Origin: Flagellimonas meridianipacifica
GTDB taxonomy: Bacteria; Bacteroidota; Bacteroidia; Flavobacteriales; Flavobacteriaceae
Assembly (NCBI RefSeq): GCF_003001695.1
Contig: NZ_PVYX01000001.1
Coordinates: 1,240,001 to 1,304,000 of the forward strand
Reading direction: 5' to 3'
DNA: 64,000 nucleotides
Shown: one piece after another, positions 51,916-60,500 of the stretch
How positions within the stretch are numbered: position 1 is the stretch's first letter
Layout of the letters: every line of letters starts with the position of its first letter
Made by a program: the position numbers and the translations under genes
Notes under the pieces: generated by a model
What the model was told of the DNA's origin: nothing
Databases searched by the model: none
The model's input: the letters and a program-made list of their open reading frames with translations, nothing else

Positions 51916-52373
51916 TCTTTAAGGATATGGGTTTCTGTATGGCCGGCATAGGTCACTTTGATTCTTTCTTTGGTGCCCGATACCACGGTAACCCCGTCTA
52001 TGGATTTGCCTTTTTCAAAAATGTATTGTTGATTGTCTACCCACACAAAAAAGAGGCGTGATTTGGAACCGTTTTGGGCTACCGATCCGTGGTACGCAAT
52101 GCTACGTTTTGGTGCTATAGGGGACTTCTTTTTAGGTGTTTTCGCCTTTTTCTTGGTTTTGGGCAGGGTCCCTAAAAAAGGATCGCGATAGTTGGCATTG
52201 ATAGAAAAAGTATCTCTTTTTTTTAGGGTAAGGGGTTGTTCTAAAGCTACTGTTTTTGTGGGACTTTGGACCTCTTCCGATGGCCCCAAGGTAGCTATGA
52301 TACGAAAACCAAGGATGCCCCAAATGGCCAATACCACCAACAACAACAGGTAGGTCTTTTTCTTGTTTTTCAT
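51912..52373 (-). CDS. PilP/GspC-like membrane-anchored protein
   Basis: A 153-residue protein. An N-terminal membrane helix (about 7-27) and a Lys/Pro-rich linker are followed by a small beta domain (SIAYHGSVAQNGSKSRLFFV, then a G-K-S-I-D-G-V turn and VTYAGHTETHIL). The layout of anchor, linker and small HR-like domain with NYRDPF resembles PilP/GspC. It overlaps the next gene by 4 bp (ATGA). Confidence 0.65.
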   Translation of the reverse strand: MKNKKKTYLLLLVVLAIWGILGFRIIATLGPSEEVQSPTKTVALEQPLTLKKRDTFSINANYRDPFLGTLPKTKKKAKTPKKKSPIAPKRSIAYHGSVAQNGSKSRLFFVWVDNQQYIFEKGKSIDGVTVVSGTKERIKVTYAGHTETHILKE

Positions 52374-52390
52374 AGTACTCTTCTGTACAA

Positions 52391-52768
52391 TTATCGGTTT
52401 ACCTCAAAAGCGCTTAGGGCAAACTCGGTTTCAAAACCGCTGTTAAAGGCCTTTACCCGCCATTCGTAACTATTATTGGGAAGTCGGGTCGTTAAACGGG
52501 TACCCACAAAGGTGGTATCTATCGGTAGAATCGTATCTACAGTTAATTGGGCCGCATTCCCAAAGCTGGGTTGGGCTACCTGTACCACGTACCCCTCCGC
52601 ATCGCTGAGGCCTTCCCAACTCAGACGTACGATACTGTCCGTAACAATGCTCCCATTTACAGGTGCCAAAATTTGGACTTGCTGTTCCGAAATGTTGGGT
52701 ACTTCCAAAAGTTCTTCACAGGCCAACAAAGCAGCAATCCCAAAAAATAAGGTCAAGGCTCTTTTCAT
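52391..52768 (-). CDS. Fibronectin type III-like lipoprotein
   Basis: This 125-residue lipoprotein (lipobox LLAC, Cys17) has a single FN3-like domain: ILAPVNGSIVTDSIVRLSWE, GYVVQVAQ, then NNSYEWRVKAFN near the end. FN3 domains bind proteins or carbohydrates. It begins 1 nt after the stop of the preceding lipoprotein and lies within the pseudopilin operon, suggesting an envelope accessory role. Confidence 0.72.
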   Translation of the reverse strand: MKRALTLFFGIAALLACEELLEVPNISEQQVQILAPVNGSIVTDSIVRLSWEGLSDAEGYVVQVAQPSFGNAAQLTVDTILPIDTTFVGTRLTTRLPNNSYEWRVKAFNSGFETEFALSAFEVNR

Positions 52769-52769
52769 A

Positions 52770-53504
52770 TCAAAATTTTAGATAAGCACGTTCTCGTTCC
52801 GTTTTTCCAGCTTTTTTATGGCTGCCCTTAGCGCAACGCTTCCCATATTCAACTAGATGTACCACCTGTTTTTGTAAACGATGGTCCTCTGCCCAACAAA
52901 AGGATAGGGTTTCCGATCCAAAAATTTGAAGTTCTTCAAAGTAGCGGTACTGTTCCTTGTTCTCCAACATCAGGCTGAAGTAGAATTTGCCCAAATCATC
53001 TTGGGCTAAAAACACATGGGTTGCGTTTAAAAAAACCCTTAAGTTTTCATCCGTCGCTGTGAAGTCAATAGCCGAAATCAAGGCATGATTACTATCATGA
53101 ACGATATAATCGCATAGAGCCTTATTCTCTGGGGCGTTCAATATTTGGGTGATGTCCACCAAATCCACCAGCTGCAACCGAACGTACTTTGGGGATATGG
53201 GTAAACTATCATTGTACGGAACCGTATTGGCCTTTCGGGCATGCTTTAGGTAGTTGCGATACTTTCCATAACTGCCTTTGTTAAAAGGTAGCTCAACCAC
53301 TTTTATGGGTAAGGGCTTCTTTAGGTACAATTGCCCTATCTCCTGTGTTTGTGTGGATAGCCATTGGCTCCCTTGCACCACCACGGTGCCTAATACCGGG
53401 TGTTTACTTTTTTGTTGTTGAATTTCGGTTTTTATACCCGTACACGAATAGAGTACGGCCAAGGCCATAATCACCCAGGTCCATTTACCTGTATTTTTCC
53501 CCAT
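52770..53504 (-). CDS. Lipoprotein of unknown function in pseudopilin operon
   Basis: This 244-residue lipoprotein (lipobox LYSC, Cys21) has a mixed alpha/beta mature part and a basic C-terminus (KGSHKKAGKTERERAYLKF). No known domain is recognised. It lies between the CHAT gene (94 nt upstream) and the FN3 lipoprotein (1 nt). Confidence 0.65.
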   Translation of the reverse strand: MGKNTGKWTWVIMALAVLYSCTGIKTEIQQQKSKHPVLGTVVVQGSQWLSTQTQEIGQLYLKKPLPIKVVELPFNKGSYGKYRNYLKHARKANTVPYNDSLPISPKYVRLQLVDLVDITQILNAPENKALCDYIVHDSNHALISAIDFTATDENLRVFLNATHVFLAQDDLGKFYFSLMLENKEQYRYFEELQIFGSETLSFCWAEDHRLQKQVVHLVEYGKRCAKGSHKKAGKTERERAYLKF

Positions 53505-53598
53505 TGTTGTGCTTTAGTATTGATGTCACTGGCAAAGGGAATGTTACCATTCCCTAGCAGAAAATGCTAACCTTTTTTTGGAGAACCGGCTGCCCAAA

Positions 53599-56500
53599 CT
53601 ACCTGGATGCTTTTGATTTTTGATATAAAAACCCCCCGATAGCAATCAACACCATTAAAAAAATGAGCCCAAAAAGGAAATAGTCGGGCGCTCCTAAATC
53701 AATAGGTGCGTTATCCCCTAACACATAAAAACTGCCCCAGTAGAACGGATTGGCCCTATTGATATCCGCGGTCTGTAGATAGCAGAGTTTGGCCTGTTGT
53801 AAAGCCTCGGATTTCCGCATGCCCTTTTTCAGGTTACGGTAGAACGATTTCATAATTCCCGGGGCCACCCTGTCCGAGACCTCCCAGCTGCTAAGCAGTA
53901 GACTTTTGGTACCCGCATATTGGAAGGCGTTGCCCAAACTCATCACCCCTTCACCCGAGGCAATCTTTCCCGTCCCCGTATTGCAGGCACTCAATACGGC
54001 CAGGTCGGCTGGGAGATTCAATGCAAACAGTTCATGACTGTAGAGAAAATTGTCCTCCAGAGTATCCTTGGTATTGGTAAAATAGAGCTTAGAGTTCTCG
54101 GGATGTTCATGGTCCACTTCGCCGTGGAGCGCTAGATGCAAGATTGCATACTGCCCGGCCTTGGCCTTAAAATTGGATTCCACGGCCTGGGAACCATAAA
54201 AATATTCACCGTCAACAATTTCAGAAATGGCCCTAATCTCCTTACGGGTGCCGGGAAGATCTCCCCCTATGTCCCTAAAAGCAGATAAACGAATCGGATC
54301 AGTGGTAGCAGCCCCTATGGAATCCGAGAACGAGAATGCAAGGCATTCCGACCTGTATCTCTCCTTTTGATATGTATCCCCGAACAGCAAGGTGGCCGAG
54401 TTGGCATAGCTAACGGCATAATCCTTTAAGAGATAAGGAAGGACTTTAGGGTCCTTGGAGTCTATATCTCCCGTGAGGAGTAGCTCGAAGTTAACATTCC
54501 ATAAGAGACCGTCCGGGACTATAATCAGCTCATTACCCCGCAATTCCCTGGCTATCGGCGCCAACAACACAGAATATAGTTCATGGCCCATTCTTTTGTA
54601 CGTTCCTATGTTTTTAAGCGCTATGGCCTCATTAAAGGCACCTATACTTTGGCCCAAATCTTTAATGATCAGTTCCTTTACCTGAAAACCATTTTTAGTG
54701 ATTACAAAAACATAGGCCACACTTTCCAATACCACATATTCCAATAAGGAAGTGTTGCTATTCAATCGCTGCTGAATTTGGGGTACTGACAAAATATCTG
54801 TATCATATTTAAACTTAAAATAGTTTGGATAATCCGAAGCTATAGTGGTAATCAACGAATCATATGCTCGATTTGTATAGAAAAGTTTGTCTTTAAAGGT
54901 ATTGCTTACTTTTTCTCCTTGCTCCATAAAACGGTCATTATTGGTTGCGTTGGCCATCTTGGAACTGTAAAATGCCTGTTTTACCTTTAATTCATGTTCT
55001 ACTTCCAGAATTTCGTTGGGCAGGCCTGCGAAAACTTTCTTATCATCATTTAGTAGTTCCTTTAGAATATTGGATTTGCTCTTCTCGGCAAAATAAAAAG
55101 TGTTCAATAGGCTTTCGCCTTTCCGATTGTCCAATAGATTTGCGGCTATCGCGTCTTGATATAGCTCCTGAATTTGTTCGGAAAAACTTATTTTATCTTT
55201 AAAAGCACTTATATCCCCGCGCATTTGACCCACAATACTATCTGCATTCCGGAACAATGCCAGACTTTTTTTTAATGCTTTCCTGTTTTTATCCCTTTTA
55301 TACGTTTCCAAATAACAGGTCGCACTTTTCTTATACACCTTTAGGTACATTTTATTATTGGCATGGGTATCCCCATTACTGGAATTCTGCAATTCTTTCA
55401 AGGCTTTGTTATACAACCGATGTGCATTCCCGATTTGATTTTTGGTCATATAAAAATCCCCGATGGAAAGAAGGTCCGTAACACGTTTGGGATTCCCTTG
55501 GAGAAATAGTTTACTATTTATTTCCAATGATTTATACCAGTGCACGAGGGCCAAAGAGTCATTGCCCATATTTTGATAATTCTCGGCAAGGCCTTCATGG
55601 ACACCAGAAAGTCTTCTATGACCCTCCGGGTATTTCTTTCCATATATTTCCAATGCCTTTAATAAGTAATCCTTAGCTACATCAAAACTTCCTTCGGAGC
55701 TATGGAAGGTTCCCAAATAATCATAGGCGGAAGCCGATTTTTCATCATCTTCCCCAACGGTAGCGATACAAACCTTTAATGCCCGTAAAGCATATTCAAT
55801 GGCTAAATCAATATTACCCAGTTCATAATGTAAAAGTGATAAATCCTTTAGTAAGGTGTTTGCTGCAAAATGGTCTTTACCATGTATGCCTTGCCAAATG
55901 GAGAGTGCTTTTTCTGCATACTCCAGTCCCAAGATAGGCTGGTTGAGTTCATGATATACTGCAGCAATGTTTGTATAAACATTGGCCAAGAAAGGATGCT
56001 TGTTCCCGAGTATAGGTTTTGCTATCGCCTCTGCTTTATTGAGATAGGTTATGGATTCTTTATATGTAAACATAGACTTGGCCAGTAGCCCAAGGTTCAT
56101 ATAATCATTGGCTACCGTTAGATGGTTTTCCCCATGGATTTTTCGATTCATTGAAAGGGCCTTTTTATGATAATCACCGGCCGCCTCATAGCTCCCTAAT
56201 CTAAAATGGGAATTGGCAACATTGGTGTATACCATTGATTTTAAATCATCGTAATCCGTGCCTTTTTCTTTGACCGACCTCAGCACTTTTTCAGCATACC
56301 GGATAGCCTTTGTGTACTGACCCTGAACGTTGGAAAGATATATCATATTATTAATGGCCTTGGCCAAGGCCATTTCTTCGTCCGGTAATTGTTGAAAAAC
56401 GGAAATGGCCTTTTTTAAATAGGCTTCGGACTTTTCCAAGTCCCCAAATTTAAGTTCGTAATAATAGGAAAGCAGGTCGTACCCCCGCCCTTCCTCATAG

Positions 56501-56832
56501 GTGGGTCCCTCCACATTTGCCTCAAGGATTTTTAGGCCTTTTTGTAAAGGGGCGTACATTTTATCATATTCGTTGGTATTGGTATAACAAGTGGCTTCGG
56601 TATTATAGCATTGGGCCGCCCTTCTCCATAAGTGCACCGATGTATAACGCTTTCCTGCATCCGCATAGATCCTTGCTGCTTTTTTGAATTCCCTGCTTTT
56701 AAAAAGTGTGTCTGCCTCCGATTTTAACTGAAAGATGGATAGCGTATCTTTTGTGACTTGGGAAACGGTGGTATTGCTTTGTAGGAATATAAAAAGACAG
56801 CATAAAAGCAGTTGGGTAGGGGTTGGTTTCAT
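53599..56832 (-). CDS. TPR-CHAT protein, membrane-anchored caspase-like protease
   Basis: This 1,077-residue protein has a signal peptide (about 1-24), about ten TPR repeats (25-480; AINNMIYLSNVQGQYTKAIRYAEK and similar, quoted in part), a helical linker and a CHAT domain (about 780-1035). The catalytic His is in LHLALHGEVDHEH (about 902) and Cys in VLSACNTGTGKIASGEG (about 949), so the dyad is intact. A C-terminal membrane helix (about 1047-1067) and KSKASR end the protein. With a signal peptide and a C-terminal anchor, the protease should face the periplasm. It is the first gene of the run leading to GspF. Confidence 0.9.
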   Translation of the reverse strand: MKPTPTQLLLCCLFIFLQSNTTVSQVTKDTLSIFQLKSEADTLFKSREFKKAARIYADAGKRYTSVHLWRRAAQCYNTEATCYTNTNEYDKMYAPLQKGLKILEANVEGPTYEEGRGYDLLSYYYELKFGDLEKSEAYLKKAISVFQQLPDEEMALAKAINNMIYLSNVQGQYTKAIRYAEKVLRSVKEKGTDYDDLKSMVYTNVANSHFRLGSYEAAGDYHKKALSMNRKIHGENHLTVANDYMNLGLLAKSMFTYKESITYLNKAEAIAKPILGNKHPFLANVYTNIAAVYHELNQPILGLEYAEKALSIWQGIHGKDHFAANTLLKDLSLLHYELGNIDLAIEYALRALKVCIATVGEDDEKSASAYDYLGTFHSSEGSFDVAKDYLLKALEIYGKKYPEGHRRLSGVHEGLAENYQNMGNDSLALVHWYKSLEINSKLFLQGNPKRVTDLLSIGDFYMTKNQIGNAHRLYNKALKELQNSSNGDTHANNKMYLKVYKKSATCYLETYKRDKNRKALKKSLALFRNADSIVGQMRGDISAFKDKISFSEQIQELYQDAIAANLLDNRKGESLLNTFYFAEKSKSNILKELLNDDKKVFAGLPNEILEVEHELKVKQAFYSSKMANATNNDRFMEQGEKVSNTFKDKLFYTNRAYDSLITTIASDYPNYFKFKYDTDILSVPQIQQRLNSNTSLLEYVVLESVAYVFVITKNGFQVKELIIKDLGQSIGAFNEAIALKNIGTYKRMGHELYSVLLAPIARELRGNELIIVPDGLLWNVNFELLLTGDIDSKDPKVLPYLLKDYAVSYANSATLLFGDTYQKERYRSECLAFSFSDSIGAATTDPIRLSAFRDIGGDLPGTRKEIRAISEIVDGEYFYGSQAVESNFKAKAGQYAILHLALHGEVDHEHPENSKLYFTNTKDTLEDNFLYSHELFALNLPADLAVLSACNTGTGKIASGEGVMSLGNAFQYAGTKSLLLSSWEVSDRVAPGIMKSFYRNLKKGMRKSEALQQAKLCYLQTADINRANPFYWGSFYVLGDNAPIDLGAPDYFLFGLIFLMVLIAIGGFLYQKSKASR

Positions 56833-56879
56833 TTGGTGTAGTAATTTCTATCTAAAATAGACCTTGCTTGGGGATTTCC

Positions 56880-56887
56880 CAAACATA
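56880..56887 (-). promoter_or_regulatory. -7 promoter box of the CHAT-pseudopilin operon
   Basis: TATGTTTG on the minus strand, 47 nt before the ATG at 56832. No -33 TTG is seen at 19 nt. Confidence 0.45.
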
Positions 56888-56964
56888 TTTGATACGCTGT
56901 TCCGGTTGGAATAAAGAAGTATCCTCCAACTCAGAGTTTGGAAGTGTTAGCTGTTGAAACAGAA

Positions 56965-56990
56965 AAACCACGACACTACTGTCGTGGTTT
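56965..56990 (-). terminator. Rho-independent terminator after the Rhs/immunity genes
   Basis: A perfect 11-bp stem AAACCACGACA / TGTCGTGGTTT with a 4-nt loop, followed on the minus strand by TTTTTCTGTTT. It lies 69 nt after the immunity gene stop and separates that locus from the CHAT operon. Confidence 0.85.
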
Positions 56991-57037
56991 GTATGCTTAC
57001 TCTTGCTCTTTTCCACTAGTTACAAACTAGCGGTAGC

Positions 57038-57047
57038 GGGGGGGGGG
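57038..57047. repeat. G10 homopolymer next to the immunity gene
   Basis: Ten G on the plus strand, 11 bp after the presumptive immunity gene stop (C10 on the coding strand). A CTAGTT-ACA-AACTAG inverted repeat (57016-57030) lies beside it. It is the only such tract noticed in the window. It is outside any coding region. Confidence 0.6.
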
Positions 57048-57058
57048 AGCGGTGATTC

Positions 57059-57535
57059 TTAAAAATCTAGAATTTTATCTTTAATTTTTTCGAGGTCACT
57101 CCTGAGTAATGATATATTAGTGTCAAGCTTTTTTCTGCTTACCATCTCCTCTATTAGGTCCATTTTATCGCCGATAGATTTCATCAAAAATATATATCTG
57201 TCTTCTTCATTTTTATCAAAAAAATTCTCATCGTCAACAATTATCGGCACACCTATTGATTTTTCCTTTTTCCGAAAAGGTTCGACCTCCTTTAGGTTTT
57301 TCCTTAAATAAGGTATTGGATTGATGTAAAACTGAAACAGAATCAGTTCTAAATCATTGCCATAATCCTTATGTCTCAAAATTTTTAATGAATGAAAAAT
57401 ACCGTTTTCACCCCAAACATATTTTCTGAATTCTTCACCTTTTAATTCGGCCAAATCTTTTATAACTTGACTATCATCATAATAAACGGAAGGTCCAGAG
57501 GCAAAACAACCAAGAATACTGGGTATATTAGTCAT
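57059..57535 (-). CDS. Presumptive immunity protein for the Rhs tip
   Basis: A 158-residue acidic/charged cytoplasmic protein without signal peptide. It has a region FQFYINPIPYLRKNLKEVEP and a long C-terminal helix (KIKDKILDF at the end). It starts 3 nt after the Rhs stop, the standard place for a cognate immunity gene. Both it and the Rhs tip look more AT-rich than the Rhs core, which fits exchange as a cassette. No named family is recognised; the function is inferred from position. Confidence 0.65.
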   Translation of the reverse strand: MTNIPSILGCFASGPSVYYDDSQVIKDLAELKGEEFRKYVWGENGIFHSLKILRHKDYGNDLELILFQFYINPIPYLRKNLKEVEPFRKKEKSIGVPIIVDDENFFDKNEEDRYIFLMKSIGDKMDLIEEMVSRKKLDTNISLLRSDLEKIKDKILDF

Positions 57536-57538
57536 ATA

Positions 57539-60500
57539 TCAATGCATGTTTTTGTTTAAAGGTCCTCTTAATATTTGATTCATGTGATATTCAAAATCGT
57601 ATGCGGCTCGTCTATTTGGGAATAATTGTGTATTTCTCATATGCTTACCAAACATAAATGATTTTGTATATCTTAATTCAGGTATAGGTTGCGAAGTTAT
57701 ACCATTTTTAAGAAAAGTTCCAGTGTCATCATATAGTTGATAAAACCAGGTTGGCTTTGGACTTGCCAATGAGTTTCCATGGATTTTTATCGGCTGCATT
57801 GGATATCTCGGCGTATAGCTGAATGCCTTAACAGTAGAAAGCCTTGTAAAATATGATGAAGGATTTGCATACAAAAAAGCTTCTCCCACAGTTGAAGTAT
57901 AAGCCAAGAATATCCCTAATTTCTCTAATGTCCTTCTATTCTGTTCCTCCCATGTCCATTGGGAAACCAAAGTATTATAACTAGACCCATGTTCAATCTC
58001 CCATCCTTCCCTACTGTAACCGTGTTCCTTCTGATACATCTGTGGTGAACCACTATAGCCATATCTTTCTGTTTCCGTTGTCCATCCCCCACTTCTAGTC
58101 CTAGTTGCTCCATTTGGGGTTATTGTGACACCATCCAGAGCATTTACATATTCTTCACCATTACCTGTCACTAGTCCAGGACCACTATATTCAGTGGGAC
58201 AACAATCTCCATTGCCTCCTCCTGCGTTGGAACTTATACTATGATCCCATTCAGGTTTGTTTTCCTTGGCGCGCTCAACGTCAGAACGGAATGGATAATC
58301 ATTCTCAGAATGGAGGAGGTAAGTTTTCTGCGAATCGGCCCCGCTTGGATCTGCCCAAAAAGCAGGATTATTATCAAATGCCGTATACGTAGACTGTCCA
58401 TAATGTACTACGGGGTCAATGGCAATAAACCTACCAATAGTTGGATCGTATTGCCTTAAGTCCATTTCATAAAGGTTAAGTCCAAATGATTCCTCGAATT
58501 CGACACTATTGTATTTCCATTTTTGTGCTATATCATTTCCAAGCGCGGTATCCCCTCCAGAATTATAGCCTTTATGTTTAACTCCAAAAGGATAATGGTT
58601 ACTCTCCTCGATAATCGTAGGAATACCAGGAATACTGGGATTATCAGTATAAGAAATTCTAACATTGCCAACATTATCAACGTACTGGTATACATATCGC
58701 CAGTTGTCACCATCGGGGGATATATAACCCTCTGGTTGACCAAAGAACTGTATTGATGTAGTAGTCGCATTCCCCGAGTAAACATACCCATTGGCATATT
58801 CTATTATTGTACCATTGCTTACTGTCTTTTTCAGTTTCATACCATCAGCATCGTATACGTAGTTTATAACACCACCATTATTGAAGCTGACTTTTACAGG
58901 TAAATTCAAATGGTTGTGAGTTATGCTTATGATACCCTTGTTATCGTCTTTAGTCATGTTACCATTGGCATCATAGGTATAATCATCATTAGTATCTGCC
59001 GTGGTATTCACGGCATCATCCTTAAAGCCAAATTGGTCTACGATTGCACCGTCGGCCACCTTCATCAATTGGTTACCCGTGTAACTGTAGCTTAAATCAT
59101 CCATGGTCCCAAAATGGGCATTGTTACTCCATTGGGGCAAGGTTACAACGGGTCCTTGTCTTTGCAGGGTCGTAATATTACCGTTCTTGTCATATTGAAC
59201 CCCAGAGAGACCAAAACGACCCATACTATCTGTGGCACCGATAATGCGGTTTAGAGCATCGTACGTATAATCGTAAGTCTTCAGAGAACTGTCCGTATTT
59301 TGGGTTTGCCACTGCGTCTTGGCTATATTTCCATTATATAAGGCATTAGGGCCTTCATTGTAGGCAATCCTAAAAGCAAAAAGGTCTTCCGTATTTTTGA
59401 TCAGGGTGGCGTCTGTATCATTGGTATCGTTGATGCCCGTAAGCCAGCCCCGTACATTGTACGTATAATTCACCGTTTGTAAAGGGGTAGTCGCATCTGC
59501 AGTACCCCCCACTTTTTTGCTTTCCAGTTGGCCCAGCTCATCATAACCGTTCTCTGCAATAAGCTGTGCCTCAAAGTTCCCTTGTATGGAGAGAACTACA
59601 GCACCGCTCAAGGTGGTGGTTGGGCTTACGGTTATGCTAGTGGAGGCGGTTTGGTCCGTAGTCACCGTACTTCCTTGCAAACTAAGATTTACAGGCACAG
59701 CACCTGCATTGCAATTATATCCCAAGGTGGCATCTCCCACACATTGGGTCTGTTTTAACAAACGGCCTTGGTGATCATAGGTAAAATTATCCAAGGTAAC
59801 TATGGTTTCACCATTTCGGCTATGTTCCGTACGGGACTGCAGCACCCTTCCTACAAAATCCAACTTGCTTTCCACAATGTCTTCGGTCCCCAAATATGTA
59901 TTATTGGTTTTAGCATAAATAGGTCTCCCCTTTCCGTCATAATAGGAAGCTGTGGTAATCCATTTATCCGTACCAATATCCAATACCTTCACTCTACTTC
60001 CAGTAGTTAAACCGTGGGTCATACTGGAGCTGCCTAAATCAAAGGCAGAAACACTATGGGTGCTATTAAAACTATAGTCATCGTAATAGTTTATGGTTAG
60101 TACTTCGGTAACCGTACCTACGGGATATGCGGTATTGGCATAGCCTACCGTAATCCCACCATTCGTGTAGGCATTATTTTTAGCTACCCAGGTAACTCCG
60201 CTTAGAGCGTCTACCTCATCCTGTATGTCCGGTCTATCTCGTCCGTCAACGGCTTTACCGGTATAGGCAACCCTACCAAAGGCATCGTATTTGGTAAAAA
60301 GCCATTCCCCTGTAAGCCTCTGATTGACATCTTGGGTCATAATGGGTTGGTCTGCATTATTGTACACAATGTATTCCTTGGCCTTGCCCGGTAGTTGCTT
60401 TTCCACCAAACGGTTGCGTTGATCGTATACGTAGCGATAGCCCAAATCGGCAAGATTGCCATTGATTCCAGCTATACTAGTGGAAGTGGCTTCCATAAGG

